DNA of 64,000 bases from Rahnella bonaserana. Lineage in GTDB: Bacteria; Pseudomonadota; Gammaproteobacteria; Enterobacterales; Enterobacteriaceae. Numbering within the stretch: position 1 is the stretch's first letter; every line of letters begins with the position of its first letter. Both the position numbers and the translations under genes were made by a program. The stretch spans positions 62,001-126,000 of the forward strand of contig NZ_JAFMOW010000065.1 in assembly GCF_019049675.1 (NCBI RefSeq), read 5' to 3'. Shown in pieces: positions 6,750-16,051 of the stretch. The notes under the pieces were generated by a model that saw only the letters and a program-made list of their open reading frames with translations, was not told the DNA's origin and did no database searches.

Positions 6750-8030
6750 GTGAAAATTTCCACCCTGTCGCGCGCGTGCGCTATGTTGTCTGCCAGCCTG
6801 ATCCTGGCGGCATGTAGCAGCAGCCATCAAGGCTTATCCAGCCAGGTTGCTCCGGGCACCGCGTCACTGCCCGTGTTATCTGCGGACGAAGCGGCCAACT
6901 TTACAGCGAAAAATTATCTGGCCTTTGGCGGCCCTTCTATGCAGGTTCAGCAGCAGGGCTGGTTCCCTAAACTGGCAAGCACTGACGGTGCAAAAACCGA
7001 CTTCGTGGTCGGCCCGCAGTTAGGCACCGACGGCGCGGCTTACTCTAACGTTCAGCAGGCAGTCAATGCCGCGCTGGCAGTGCGTAACCACGGCGAACGT
7101 ATCTTCATTAAAATTCTGCCGGGCACCTATAACGGCGCGGTCTACATTCCTGCCGGCGCACCGCCAATCACCCTGTTCGGTGCCGGTAACAGCTCCGCTG
7201 ATGTCACCCTGGCACAAGGCCTGGAAGCGTCTGCCGCGCCAGCCGTTTACCGTTCAACCGTCAGCCCTGCCGGTCAGTTCCTGCCAGGTGACCGTGCGTT
7301 CTATATGTTCCAGAACTGCGCAACGCTGACCACTGATACCATCGGCACTGGTTGTACCGCGACTGTCTGGTCACAGAGCAGCAGCCTGCAATTGCAGAAT
7401 CTGACCATTGGTAACTCTCTGCTGGATACCGTTGATGGCGGCGATCACTCCGCTGTGGCACTGCGTACCGACGGGGATAACATCATTCTGGATAACGTGC
7501 GTCTGATTGGCCGCCAGAATACCTTTATGGCCAACACCGCCAATATCCACAACCAGACTGACAACAGTCGTTACAGCCGCGTTTACGTGCATAACAGCCT
7601 GATTGTCGGTGATGTGGATTACGTGTTTGGTCGCGCCAATGCGGTGTTCGATCACGTTGAATTCCACACTGTCAGCAGCCGTGGCGTGAAACAGGCATCC
7701 GTCTTTGCTCCAAATACGCCAGCCGCCGCACCATACGGCTTCCTGGTGATCGACAGTAATCTGACCGGTGACCGTGGTTTCGAGCAGGCAGCAAAAGCGA
7801 AAATGGGTCGCGCGTGGGATGCTGAGGGCGCGAGCAGCCAGCTGGTTATCCGCGACAGCAGCTTCGACAACAGCTATGACCAGATGAACCCATGGGGCGC
7901 ATCCGTGTTCTCCGGCCAGCCGTTTGCAGGCAACGTGCCGAAAGATGAGAAACAACAGCGTAATCTGAACGACACCAACTTCAACCGCCTGTGGCAGTAC
8001 AACAACGTGCTGACTCAGCCTGCGAAGTAA
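6750..8030 (+). CDS. ybhC: YbhC, outer-membrane lipoprotein of the pectinesterase fold
   Basis: A lipoprotein with a right-handed beta-helix of the pectin methylesterase family. A GTG start at 6750, with AAGGAG nine bases upstream, gives 426 residues, essentially the E. coli YbhC length; the ATG at 6657 has no support. The signal peptide ends in a lipobox LAAC with Ser after it, which predicts outer-membrane sorting. Catalytic-type motifs are present: GDVDYVFGRANAVF near residue 290 and GRAWD near residue 355. E. coli YbhC has been described as an acyl-CoA thioesterase-like protein, so the true activity is uncertain. It is followed by a strong terminator. Confidence 0.9.
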   Translation: MKISTLSRACAMLSASLILAACSSSHQGLSSQVAPGTASLPVLSADEAANFTAKNYLAFGGPSMQVQQQGWFPKLASTDGAKTDFVVGPQLGTDGAAYSNVQQAVNAALAVRNHGERIFIKILPGTYNGAVYIPAGAPPITLFGAGNSSADVTLAQGLEASAAPAVYRSTVSPAGQFLPGDRAFYMFQNCATLTTDTIGTGCTATVWSQSSSLQLQNLTIGNSLLDTVDGGDHSAVALRTDGDNIILDNVRLIGRQNTFMANTANIHNQTDNSRYSRVYVHNSLIVGDVDYVFGRANAVFDHVEFHTVSSRGVKQASVFAPNTPAAAPYGFLVIDSNLTGDRGFEQAAKAKMGRAWDAEGASSQLVIRDSSFDNSYDQMNPWGASVFSGQPFAGNVPKDEKQQRNLNDTNFNRLWQYNNVLTQPAK

Positions 8031-8064
8031 TGTCGTCTGATACTGTGATTTAACGTCATGAAAA

Positions 8065-8098
8065 ACCGCCGGAGCTCTCACTCCGGCGGTTTTTTTTC
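8065..8098 (+). terminator. Rho-independent terminator of ybhC
   Basis: The perfect 10-base stem ACCGCCGGAG/CTCCGGCGGT has a 6-base loop and is followed by a run of eight T. Confidence 0.93.
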
Positions 8099-8126
8099 GT
8101 TCCTGGTTTGCCGTACTGAATAAAGA

Positions 8127-9638
8127 TTACAGAGCTTCGTTACTCAGACGGAATACCGACACCGTACGTTCCAGATTCACCGCCTGTTCATCGAGCGAGG
8201 CCGCCGCACTGGCTGACTGCTGAACCAGCGCGGAGTTTTGTTGCGTGACGGTATCCATTTCTGCCACCGCCAGCGCAATCTGGCTGATGCCGCGGCTTTG
8301 CTCGTCAGAAGCTGAGGCAATCTCATGAATGATTTGCGTCACGTGACGCACGGAACCGACAATCTCTTCCATCGTGTCACCGGCTTTCGCCACCAGTTGC
8401 GAGCCGTTGTTGACGTTGGCGACCGATTTACCGATCAGCCCTTCAATCTCTTTCGCCGCCTGACCACTGCGCTGCGCAAGGCTGCGCACTTCACTGGCGA
8501 CGACGGCGAATCCGCGCCCCTGCTCGCCCGCCCTCGCCGCTTCGACCGCCGCATTCAGTGCCAGAATGTTGGTCTGGAAAGCGATGCTGTTGATGACGGT
8601 GGTGATTTCCGAAATCTGTTTCGAGCTGACGGTAATTTCCTTCATGACACCGACGACATCCGCCACCAGTTGGCCACCGCGTGCGGCAGTGCTGGCCGCA
8701 TCAGATGCCAGCTGGCTGGCCTGAGTGGCATTGTCGGCATTCTGTTTCACCGTTGATGTCAGTTGCTCCATGCTTGCCGCCGTTTGCCCGAGTGCGGCAG
8801 CCTGTTCTTCGGTGCGCGCCGACAGGTCAATATTGCCCGCAGCGATCTCGCCTGAAGCGCGTGTCACCTGCCTCACCCCTTCGCGGATATTGCCAATGAT
8901 GCCGTGCAGGTTCTGGTTCATGGTTTCGATAGCGCGGCTCAACTGTCCGACTTCGTCAAAGCTATGGCTGGAGGCGTGGGTTGATAAATCCCCGGCGGCG
9001 ATACGCTCGGCGGTTTGCAGCGTGCGGCGCAGCGGCAGTGTCAGCTGACGGGTCATGCGCCACGAAATCAGCGCCCCGGCAATAATGGTCGCCACAATAA
9101 TCGCCAGCATCTCCGAAATGGTACGGCTTACTTCATGGTGAAGGTTGGTCATTTCATGATTGAGCAAGGTGTTCGACGCCGAAGTCAGGGCCAGTCCGGC
9201 GGCGGCAAGTTGTGCGCTTATCTGCTGCGGATCACTGCCTGCGGGAGGATTGAGCGTCTGCTGCCAGCTTTCCCGATAACGGCGGATGTTATCCGGCATG
9301 GTATCGACCAGTAACTGGTCGCCGCTGGCCCAGGAATGTGCCGCAACATCGGCGCGGACGGTGTCGAGTTTATCCAGCGCCAGACGGTTTTCTTCAACAA
9401 ATTTCATGTCTTTGCTTGCCATATAGGAAAGACGTGAAAATTTGGCCTCGTTTAGCAGGTCGTTCATGCTTTTAAGCAGCGTGGATTTTTCGGCGCGTTG
9501 ATTGATGCTGGTGAGATGGTAAATACCGGATAAGGCGATTGAGGATCCCAGTAGCAACACCAGCGCAAAGCCTGCGCCGAGCTTGTGAGCAATGGTGGCG
9601 TGGCGAAACCGGCCAGCGATCCCTGAAAGTACATTCAT
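8127..9638 (-). CDS. Methyl-accepting chemotaxis protein
   Basis: A transmembrane chemoreceptor of 503 residues. An N-terminal membrane helix (about residues 17-37) is followed by a periplasmic four-helix-type sensor of about 155 residues, a second membrane helix near 190-210, a HAMP domain and the cytoplasmic coiled-coil signalling domain. The hairpin tip INSIAFQTNILALNAAVEAA is fully conserved and would bind CheW and CheA. The C-terminus (FRLSNEAL) lacks the NWETF-type CheR/CheB tether. ATG 9638 has GGGAGAAG upstream and is preferred to the frame opening at 9689. It is an insertion relative to the E. coli ybhC-pgl order; the ligand is unknown. Confidence 0.93.
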   Translation of the reverse strand: MNVLSGIAGRFRHATIAHKLGAGFALVLLLGSSIALSGIYHLTSINQRAEKSTLLKSMNDLLNEAKFSRLSYMASKDMKFVEENRLALDKLDTVRADVAAHSWASGDQLLVDTMPDNIRRYRESWQQTLNPPAGSDPQQISAQLAAAGLALTSASNTLLNHEMTNLHHEVSRTISEMLAIIVATIIAGALISWRMTRQLTLPLRRTLQTAERIAAGDLSTHASSHSFDEVGQLSRAIETMNQNLHGIIGNIREGVRQVTRASGEIAAGNIDLSARTEEQAAALGQTAASMEQLTSTVKQNADNATQASQLASDAASTAARGGQLVADVVGVMKEITVSSKQISEITTVINSIAFQTNILALNAAVEAARAGEQGRGFAVVASEVRSLAQRSGQAAKEIEGLIGKSVANVNNGSQLVAKAGDTMEEIVGSVRHVTQIIHEIASASDEQSRGISQIALAVAEMDTVTQQNSALVQQSASAAASLDEQAVNLERTVSVFRLSNEAL

Positions 9639-9791
9639 TTTCTTCTCCCTGATTTCCAAAAGGACTGACTCTGAAGCGGCAGATGCCACCGAAGAATGAG
9701 TGAAATACGGGAGAGTTATCGACCAGTGCGGAATAACATTTAGTGGAAAGTGGAAATTATTCTTAACTATTAGTGGGAAGCGTCAGGCAAT

Positions 9792-9817
9792 AAAAAAGCC
9801 CCTTATTACAGAGGCTT
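9792..9817 (-). terminator. Rho-independent terminator of pgl
   Basis: On the minus strand AAGCCTC and GGGGCTT form a stem followed by TTTTT, 77 bases after the pgl stop. Confidence 0.75.
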
Positions 9818-9893
9818 GATCATAATATCACGACGGGATTATTGATCAGCTAAAAAGCAAACATAAGCAAAACTGACCAGTCACTCAATGTGA

Positions 9894-10892
9894 TTAATTA
9901 ATTTCCAGAATGCTTACCCACATCGCGCCTTTGCCCACCGGGTAGGTTTTGAGCGTCGTCAGCTGACCGTTTTTCGGATCAATTTTCGCCACTTCAATCG
10001 CATCAGATTTCTGACCAGCAGTGATCACGTACTGACCAGAATGATCGATATTGAAACCGCGCGGCTGTGTCTGAGTGGCGTGATGCCCGACCAGCTCCAG
10101 TTCGCTGCCATCCGCTGATACGGTCAGGATGGAAATCAGGCTCGCAGTACGATCAGAGGCATACAGGAATTTGCCATCCGGCGTGATATGTAAATCGGCC
10201 GCCCAGCAGGTGCCGGAGAAATCAGCCGGCATAATGCCGAGCGTCTGTACCTGACGATATTCGCCGCTGGCGACATCTTTCTGATACACATCCACAGTGC
10301 TGTTCAGCTCATTGACACAGTAGGCAAAATGATGATTCGGGTGGAATGCCATATGGCGCGGACCGGCACCTTCAACCGTTTTCAGCTCAGCAGAAGCATG
10401 AGGTGTCGCTTCACCTTTCACGCTGAAATCAAACTGGCGGATACGGTCTTCTTTCAGCGCAGGGATCATCAGCAGGTGATTGGTCGGGTCAATGTTGGCG
10501 GAATGCGGCGCCTGAATATTTTCCAGAACCTGAACCGGTGCCAGCGCATGACCTTTTTCATCCAAAGGATGAATGCTGACATTGTTGAAGCTGTAAGAAG
10601 CCGAGAATACGAAACGCCCTTGCAGATCGATGCCCAGATGCGTCGGACTGCCCGGTAATGGCGCCATCGCCCCCTCTTCCAGTTTGCCTTCACCATCAAT
10701 ATGGTACGTCAGCACGCCAAACTCTGGACGAACGCCAACGTACAAACGGTGACCATCAGGATGGATAACCATCGGCTGAACCTGTCCCGGCACTTCCACT
10801 GTTTGCAGCAGGCTCAGCTCACCATTGTCCGCCAGACGAAAAGCGTGGATTTGCTGGCTCTCAGGGCTGGCAACGTAGACAACTTGCTTCAT
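9894..10892 (-). CDS. pgl: 6-phosphogluconolactonase
   Basis: Hydrolyses 6-phosphogluconolactone to 6-phosphogluconate, the second step of the oxidative pentose phosphate pathway, in the cytoplasm. The 332-residue product matches E. coli Pgl (331) and has the seven-bladed propeller-type repeats of the lactonase family: [18 protein letters not shown] at the start, GPRHMAFHP near the middle and [12 protein letters not shown] later. ATG 10892 follows AAGGAGATGT; a GTG one codon upstream is also possible. It is flanked by ybhA as in E. coli. Confidence 0.95.
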   Translation of the reverse strand: MKQVVYVASPESQQIHAFRLADNGELSLLQTVEVPGQVQPMVIHPDGHRLYVGVRPEFGVLTYHIDGEGKLEEGAMAPLPGSPTHLGIDLQGRFVFSASYSFNNVSIHPLDEKGHALAPVQVLENIQAPHSANIDPTNHLLMIPALKEDRIRQFDFSVKGEATPHASAELKTVEGAGPRHMAFHPNHHFAYCVNELNSTVDVYQKDVASGEYRQVQTLGIMPADFSGTCWAADLHITPDGKFLYASDRTASLISILTVSADGSELELVGHHATQTQPRGFNIDHSGQYVITAGQKSDAIEVAKIDPKNGQLTTLKTYPVGKGAMWVSILEIN

Positions 10893-10922
10893 CACATCTC
10901 CTTATTAAGAATCAAATAGCTG

Positions 10923-11051
10923 TAATACCCAAAATAGTTCGAGTTGCAGGAAGGCGGCAAACGAGATAATCCCGGGGAGCTTACTAAAGTAAGTGATTCG
11001 GGTGACCGAGCGCAGCCAACGCATCTGCAACTTGAAATATGCCGGGTATTA
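10923..11051. repeat. ERIC element (enterobacterial repetitive intergenic consensus)
   Basis: A 129-base imperfect palindrome from TAATACCC to GGGTATTA. It contains the conserved centre GGAGCTTACTAAAGTAAGTG and the arm CCAACGCATCTGCAACTTGA. This matches the ERIC/IRU consensus known from E. coli, Yersinia and relatives. It lies in the divergent pgl-ybhA gap. Confidence 0.92.
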
Positions 11052-11188
11052 AGCGTAGCTCAGGTTAACACGATTCCCCAACGCTCTGGCGGCACCTTTA
11101 GTGCCGGATACGCGGTTTAATTAGCAGGCTAAAAAAGGTAATATGGCGATAATTTCCCCGATCTTTCTCCACTTACGACGGACTGCTC

Positions 11189-12010
11189 ATGACTTATCGC
11201 ATTATCGCGCTCGATCTCGACGGTACACTGCTGGACCGCCAAAAACGTATCCTTCCTGAATCCCTCGCCGCTCTGGCGGATGCCCGCGCCCAGGGTGTCA
11301 AAGTGGTCGTGGTCACCGGACGTCATCACGTGGCGATACACCCGTTTTATCAGGCATTGCAGCTCGACACACCTGCTATCTGCTGTAACGGAACGTATTT
11401 GTATGATTATCAGGCACGTAAGGTCTTAACCTCTGATCCGCTCGACAGTGTGAAAGCCAAAAAAGTGATCGACCTGCTGGAGTATCACGGTATTCACGGT
11501 CTGTTGTATGTCGATGACGCCATGCTGTATCAGCAGCCAAGCGGTCATGTCAGCCGTTCCATCGCCTGGGGACAAACCCTGCCGGAGAATCAGCGCCCGA
11601 ATATCATTCAGGTTAACAGCCTGCGCGAGGCGGCGGATGAAGCGCAGTCCATCTGGAAATTCGCGACTTCCCATCAGGATCTCGATGCGTTGCATACTTT
11701 TGCGGCACAGGTGGAAAACGATCTCGGTCTGGCGTGCGAATGGTCGTGGCACGATCAGGTGGATGTCGCCAAAGGCGGCAACAGCAAAGGCCGTCGTTTG
11801 CAGGAATGGGTCGAATCTCAGGGCATGAGCATGCAGGATGTTGTGGCGTTTGGTGATAACTACAATGACCTGAGCATGCTGGAAAATGTCGGTCTTGGGG
11901 TGGCAATGGGTAATGCGGCGGATGCTATCAAAGAGCGCGCTGCGCTGGTGATTGGCGACCATGAAACGCCGGGGATCGCTGACGTTATCCGCAGTAAAGT
12001 GCTGAACTGA
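11189..12010 (+). CDS. ybhA: Pyridoxal phosphatase YbhA (HAD family IIB)
   Basis: A cytoplasmic HAD phosphatase of the Cof type; E. coli YbhA dephosphorylates pyridoxal 5'-phosphate and related compounds. The 273 residues carry motif I IALDLDGTLLDRQ, motif II VVVTGRH, a conserved Lys in the cap-to-core return (VAKGGNSKG), and the acidic motif FGDNYNDLSML. Length and neighbours agree with the E. coli gene. It is followed by a clear terminator. Confidence 0.93.
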   Translation: MTYRIIALDLDGTLLDRQKRILPESLAALADARAQGVKVVVVTGRHHVAIHPFYQALQLDTPAICCNGTYLYDYQARKVLTSDPLDSVKAKKVIDLLEYHGIHGLLYVDDAMLYQQPSGHVSRSIAWGQTLPENQRPNIIQVNSLREAADEAQSIWKFATSHQDLDALHTFAAQVENDLGLACEWSWHDQVDVAKGGNSKGRRLQEWVESQGMSMQDVVAFGDNYNDLSMLENVGLGVAMGNAADAIKERAALVIGDHETPGIADVIRSKVLN

Positions 12011-12020
12011 TTAGCGTTGT

Positions 12021-12058
12021 ACGCCTTCCCTTTTCATCAAGGGAAGGCGTTGTTCTTC
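12021..12058 (+). terminator. Rho-independent terminator of ybhA
   Basis: The 10-base perfect stem ACGCCTTCCC/GGGAAGGCGT is followed by a T-rich tail (TTGTTCTT). Confidence 0.85.
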
Positions 12059-12073
12059 TGAACCCAGCATGGG

Positions 12074-12349
12074 CTATTCTGTTTTCCCGGCTTTCACCTT
12101 CGGTGATCTGACAGAACGCGGGATCAGACAGTGTTTTTCGTCAAAGTAACGGCTTGGCCAGATGGTTGAAGCCGGAACACCCAGCGCCTCAGCAATCAGC
12201 ATTTCCCCTTTTGCCCAGGGCCGCGCCAGCGCATTTGCCAGCGTGGAAGACCCCAACCCTGCCTTGCGTGATACGGCGGCCAGCGTGGTTCTTTTCTTAC
12301 GTAATCCGGCAATAATATCTGCGGGATGCCAGTCATTTTCCATTTTCAT
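12074..12349 (-). CDS. Ner/Nlp-like helix-turn-helix regulator, second copy
   Basis: A 91-residue DNA-binding protein whose first 70 residues parallel the protein at 755-967: NDWHPADIIAGLRKK, AAVSRKAGLGSSTLANAL and TIWPSRY. It has an extra basic tail of about 20 residues (RSPKVKAGKTE). ATG 12349 is chosen because AAGGAAG precedes it at proper spacing; the frame continues to 12367. E. coli Nlp/SfsB is linked to maltose gene expression, but no target is evident here. It is divergent from a small Xre-type regulator. Confidence 0.85.
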   Translation of the reverse strand: MKMENDWHPADIIAGLRKKRTTLAAVSRKAGLGSSTLANALARPWAKGEMLIAEALGVPASTIWPSRYFDEKHCLIPRSVRSPKVKAGKTE

Positions 12350-12487
12350 CGTTCTTCCTTTCGTCATTGATACAGTCTTCAGAAATCTGCACTACACTTT
12401 TCGGTTACAACGTTCAGTAACTCTAAACAACAATGATGTTAAGGGATGCTTAACATAACGTCAATACAGTTTTTATGGTTATTGGCT

Positions 12488-12751
12488 ATGATCCCTCACC
12501 GACTGAAGTCAGCACGAGCAAAAGCAAAACTTACGCAGGAAAAATTAGGTGTTTTAGCGGGTATTGATGAAAGCACCGCACGCTCGCGGGTTTCTCAATA
12601 TGAAAGCGGCACGTACAGCCCGAACTTCGACACCATGTGTCATTTCGCCCGCGTACTGAACGTGCCGGAATGTTATTTCTATATCATTGACGATGCGTTT
12701 GCCGAAGAGGTTCTGGCGCTTTACGAAGTGTTCCGCGCACCGGTCAAATAA
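12488..12751 (+). CDS. Small Xre/Cro-type helix-turn-helix regulator
   Basis: An 87-residue protein consisting of a Cro/CI-type helix-turn-helix domain. The pattern MIPHRLKSARAKAKLTQEKL, then SRVSQYESGTYSPNFDTM, then LNVPECYFYI is typical of single-domain phage-like repressors found widely on enterobacterial chromosomes. The frame opens at 12446, but the family normally begins at the MIP residues, so 12488 is preferred even though its ribosome site is weak. It is transcribed away from the Ner-like gene and convergent to modC. The target is unknown. Confidence 0.8.
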   Translation: MIPHRLKSARAKAKLTQEKLGVLAGIDESTARSRVSQYESGTYSPNFDTMCHFARVLNVPECYFYIIDDAFAEEVLALYEVFRAPVK

Positions 12752-12763
12752 CGCACGCCAAAA

Positions 12764-13825
12764 TTACCGGTTTACCGACACACTTTTGATCTGCGCATAC
12801 AGCCACTGTCCGGCGCGGATCATCAGTTCGTCCCGCGCCCACGGCGTAATGCGGGCCCAGATGATGTGGTCGGCCATCGCCAGTTTCACTTCCACCTGAT
12901 TGCCGATATCCAGACATTCCAGCACTTTTGCCGGCAGAATATTACGGATACTGCTGTTATTAGCCGTCGGTTGCAGCACCAGTGAAACATCCGTGGAGTT
13001 CACACGAATGCGCAGCGGTGTGCCAGGTTCTTCTTCCACTTTGCTGATCCACAACCGCTGATCGCCCACCGCCAGCGCCGTCATTTCATAGCGCGGATGA
13101 TGTTCCAGCACACTGACATTCAGCACGCTACTCTGTTCTGCTTTTGGCAGCCAGGGACGCATGACATTGCTCGCCCAGACATCTTCCAGCGCGCCCATCG
13201 CCAGCACTTTACCCGCATCCAGAACCAGCACCTTTTCCGCCAGACGCAAAATCTCGTCCAGGCTGTGCGTCACGTATAAAATCGGGATGCTGACTTCCTG
13301 CGCCAGACGCTCCAGATAAGGCATCAGTTCCCGTTTACGCGGGATATCCAGTGCAGCCAGCGGTTCGTCCATCAGCAAAATTTCCGGCGCAGTCAGCAAT
13401 GCGCGGCCGATCGCCACACGCTGCTTTTCGCCCCCGGATAAGGTGAGCGGAAAACGATCCAGTAAGGATTCAATACCCAGCAAACGAACGATGCTGTCGA
13501 ACTGACCGCGCATCGAGGCAGCCATGCCGTATTGCAGATTTCCTTTTACGCGATAATGCGGGAACAGCCGCGCATCCTGGAAAACATAACCCACGCGGCG
13601 TTTTTCAGGCGGCAGGAAAATGTTATTTTGCGCATCCGACAAGATACGGCCGTTTAAGGTGATGCGGCCATGATCGGGTTTTGTCAGCCCGCCGATGGCG
13701 TTGATCAACGACGTTTTTCCTGCACCTGACAGGCCAAAAATGGCCGTAATGCCCTGCGCGGGTAAAGTTTGGGTGATCTGCAAATCCAGATCGCCCAGCT
13801 TTTGACTGAAATCGAGTTCGAGCAT
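12764..13825 (-). CDS. modC: Molybdate ABC transporter ATP-binding protein ModC
   Basis: ATPase that powers molybdate import by ModB, on the inner face of the cytoplasmic membrane. The 353-residue product has Walker [10 protein letters not shown] near residue 32, signature [15 protein letters not shown], Walker [13 protein letters not shown] and switch His in VTHSLDE. A C-terminal TOBE (molybdate-binding) domain follows (residues about 285-350). ATG 13825 lies next to the modB stop, giving tight coupling; the long upstream extension of the frame is an overlap with modB. Confidence 0.96.
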   Translation of the reverse strand: MLELDFSQKLGDLDLQITQTLPAQGITAIFGLSGAGKTSLINAIGGLTKPDHGRITLNGRILSDAQNNIFLPPEKRRVGYVFQDARLFPHYRVKGNLQYGMAASMRGQFDSIVRLLGIESLLDRFPLTLSGGEKQRVAIGRALLTAPEILLMDEPLAALDIPRKRELMPYLERLAQEVSIPILYVTHSLDEILRLAEKVLVLDAGKVLAMGALEDVWASNVMRPWLPKAEQSSVLNVSVLEHHPRYEMTALAVGDQRLWISKVEEEPGTPLRIRVNSTDVSLVLQPTANNSSIRNILPAKVLECLDIGNQVEVKLAMADHIIWARITPWARDELMIRAGQWLYAQIKSVSVNR

Positions 13826-13826
13826 T

Positions 13827-14516
13827 TCAGCCTCCCAGCCGGATACGGCTGCGTTTTGCCAGCCAGTCAGAAATGAGTAACGCTGCCAGAGACAGCAAAA
13901 TGGCCAGCACGCAAAGGCGCGCGGCGGCACTTTCCGCGCCCGGCGTTTCAATCAGGGTGTACATCGCCAGCGGAATGGTGCGGGTTTCGCCGGGAATGTT
14001 CGACACGAAGGTAATGGTTGCGCCAAACTCCCCCAGTGAGCGGGCGAAGGCCAGCACGACACCGACAATGACGCCGGGCATTGAGAGCGGCAATGTAATG
14101 GTGAAAAAGACCCGCCACGGTGAAGCCCCGAGCGTGCGGGCGGCGAGCTCCAGTTTAGGATCAACGGCTTCCAGCGACTGACGTATCGCGCGGACCATCA
14201 GCGGAAATGCCACCACGGCGGATGCCAGCACAGCGCCGTGCCAGCTGAAACTGAAGCTGAAACCAAACCATTCATATAAACGCTGGCCGATAAAGCCACG
14301 TCGCCCCATCACCACCAGCAACAAATAGCCGATGACCACCGGCGGTAATACCAGGGGCAGATGAATAATGCTGTCGAGCAGGGATTTGCCGGGAAAGCGG
14401 CAGCGGACCAGGATCCACGCCATCAGAATGCCAAGCGGCAGACTGCAAACTACGGCCAGACTCGATACTTTCAGACTGAGAAGTACCGCCTGCCACTCAT
14501 ATTCACTCAACATCAT
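13827..14516 (-). CDS. modB: Molybdate ABC transporter permease ModB
   Basis: Integral membrane channel of the molybdate importer, 229 residues with five to six membrane helices. It contains the EAA coupling motif [20 protein letters not shown], which contacts ModC, and [20 protein letters not shown] close to the C-terminus, as in E. coli ModB. Two adjacent ATG codons (14516, 14513) are possible starts. It is separated from modA by 191 bases containing a terminator-like hairpin, unlike the compact E. coli operon. Confidence 0.95.
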   Translation of the reverse strand: MMLSEYEWQAVLLSLKVSSLAVVCSLPLGILMAWILVRCRFPGKSLLDSIIHLPLVLPPVVIGYLLLVVMGRRGFIGQRLYEWFGFSFSFSWHGAVLASAVVAFPLMVRAIRQSLEAVDPKLELAARTLGASPWRVFFTITLPLSMPGVIVGVVLAFARSLGEFGATITFVSNIPGETRTIPLAMYTLIETPGAESAAARLCVLAILLSLAALLISDWLAKRSRIRLGG

Positions 14517-14640
14517 GTCGGTTTGTTAATCCTGAAGTAAATGTGCTGCTAAAGATAAAATATCGGCAAAAATTTAAAAGCCTTTAATCACGGGTTCCTG
14601 CGTCTGCAAAGTATAAACCGTGACGGAGTGGCGTTGAGAC

Positions 14641-14670
14641 AAAAAAGCCATCCCTTCCGGCGATGGCTTA
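14641..14670 (-). terminator. Terminator-like hairpin between modA and modB
   Basis: On the minus strand the 8-base stem AAGCCATC/GATGGCTT with a 9-base loop is followed by six T. It lies 40 bases after the modA stop and 125 bases before modB, so it should end part of the modA transcripts. Confidence 0.88.
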
Positions 14671-14707
14671 GGTGTTGTGTTGCGTTGCGTTGCACGGGCA
14701 AACCAGC

Positions 14708-15481
14708 TTATCCGCGCGGAGTGAAACCGTATTTTTTGAAGATTTCAGCCGCAGCAGGGGTTTTCAGATAATCATAAAAACCTTTCACGGTGGCGTTGTC
14801 ATGGTCTTTGACAATCGCCATCGGGTATTCAACCGGTTTATGGCTGGATGCCGGGAAGACGCCCACCACTTTCACTTTTTTACTGGCCACAGCGTCAGAA
14901 CCGTAAACGATCCCAAGCGGTGCTTCTTCACGCTCAACCAGCGCCATTGCGGCACGAACGTCGCTGGCACGCGCCAGTTTAGGCTCCAGCGTGGTCCAGG
15001 CACCCAGTTTTTGCAGCGCTTCTTTGGCGTAAATACCGGCCGGAACGTGATCCGGATCCCCGACCGCCAGACGGCTGTCGCCAATCAGTTTGGTCCACCC
15101 GGTTTTATCAGAGATGTCGACTTTATCAATTTTGCTGCTGGCCGCAGAAATCAGCACCAGTTCATTGCCCAGCAAGGTGTAACGGGTGTTATCAACCATT
15201 TGCTGTTTGCTGATCGCATAATCCATCCACTGCTGATCGGCAGAAATAAACAGATCCGCAGGCGCGCCCTGCTCAATCTGACGAGCCAGTGTTGAAGATG
15301 ACGCGAAAGAAGAAACCACCTGCACGCCTTTTTCTTTCTGATATTGGGTGGCGATATCTTGTAATGCGTTGGTCAGGGACGCCGCGGCGAAAACAGTGAT
15401 TTTTTCGGCGGCCTGCGCGTGCATGCTGACGCCTGCCACCAGCACGGTCGCGGTAAGTAATCTGCCCCATGTGTATTTCAT
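14708..15481 (-). CDS. modA: Molybdate-binding periplasmic protein ModA
   Basis: High-affinity periplasmic molybdate receptor, 257 residues. The signal peptide is MKYTWGRLLTATVLVAG with cleavage near MHAQA-AE. Ligand-binding residues sit in FAAASLTNAL and in ASSSTLARQIEQGAPADLFIS, and the second lobe includes DPDHVPAGIYAKEAL. This is the usual length of the family. It is the first gene of the mod unit, with a ModE box upstream. Confidence 0.96.
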   Translation of the reverse strand: MKYTWGRLLTATVLVAGVSMHAQAAEKITVFAAASLTNALQDIATQYQKEKGVQVVSSFASSSTLARQIEQGAPADLFISADQQWMDYAISKQQMVDNTRYTLLGNELVLISAASSKIDKVDISDKTGWTKLIGDSRLAVGDPDHVPAGIYAKEALQKLGAWTTLEPKLARASDVRAAMALVEREEAPLGIVYGSDAVASKKVKVVGVFPASSHKPVEYPMAIVKDHDNATVKGFYDYLKTPAAAEIFKKYGFTPRG

Positions 15482-15512
15482 CGGATTTCCTCTGCTGTTA
15501 TAGATGCGGATA

Positions 15513-15536
15513 CGTTATGTAGAGATGAATATAACG
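15513..15536. promoter_or_regulatory. ModE box upstream of modA
   Basis: CGTTAT and ATAACG arms are separated by 12 bases, the same 24-base layout as the E. coli modA operator that molybdate-bound ModE uses to repress modABC. It lies 32 bases upstream of the modA start. Confidence 0.88.
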
Positions 15537-15613
15537 ATAAAAAACACGATGTCATCCGGTTTTTCCGCACTCAGCTGAAGAAGCAGAAGTTTTTTGATCT
15601 CAGGCGGGAAATT

Positions 15614-15646
15614 GAGTCTGTTTCCAAAATGAGTCTGTTTCCAAAA
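15614..15646. repeat. Short tandem repeat GAGTCTGTTTCCAAAA, two copies
   Basis: The 16-base unit occurs at 15614-15629 and 15631-15646, directly before the acrZ terminator. It looks like a simple local duplication. Confidence 0.8.
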
Positions 15647-15676
15647 ATAGAAAGCCCGGCACAGTGGCCGGGCTTC
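15647..15676 (-). terminator. Rho-independent terminator of acrZ
   Basis: On the minus strand AAGCCCGGC and GCCGGGCTT form a 9-base stem, followed by TTCTATTTTT. Confidence 0.88.
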
Positions 15677-15707
15677 TGAAAATGCGTTCTCAGAAAACAC
15701 TCATCTT

Positions 15708-15863
15708 TTAGTAATGAGGTTTCTCGCGGGACTCTTTAGAGTGACCCACGTGGGAGATGAGGTTGAAGACTTCACCCAGTCCCCAGATCAGACCCAGGAT
15801 CACAGCGATGAAGACTGGCACCATGATGGCAGCGAAAAGCAAACTTTCTAATAGTTCTAACAT
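15708..15863 (-). CDS. acrZ: AcrZ, small membrane partner of the AcrAB-TolC pump
   Basis: A 51-residue inner-membrane protein. It begins [20 protein letters not shown] and contains one membrane helix (about residues 8-30) and a short cytoplasmic tail. E. coli AcrZ (YbhT, 49 residues) binds AcrB and broadens export of some drugs; it lies in the same place between modA and modE and is nearly identical over the helix. ATG 15863 is preceded by GAGG; the open frame up to 15926 is not needed. It has its own terminator. Confidence 0.93.
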   Translation of the reverse strand: MLELLESLLFAAIMVPVFIAVILGLIWGLGEVFNLISHVGHSKESREKPHY

Positions 15864-16051
15864 GATAGCCTCACTTAGCTGGCTGAACCGCCCAGAGACG
15901 GTGTAGGACTTCTTGTATGAAGTCAAAAACGTAAATCAAACTGTGGCAGATAATAACAGCACGAGACTGTAATTACTTTAGCATTTAGCCAACTTGCCTG
16001 CCTGCAGGTTTAGCGGCGACAATAAAGCATGATTCATTTAAGGAAGCTGCA

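Noticed and set aside
13826-13951. N-terminal extension of ModC
   Set aside because: This is modB read in another frame; the family start is at 13825.
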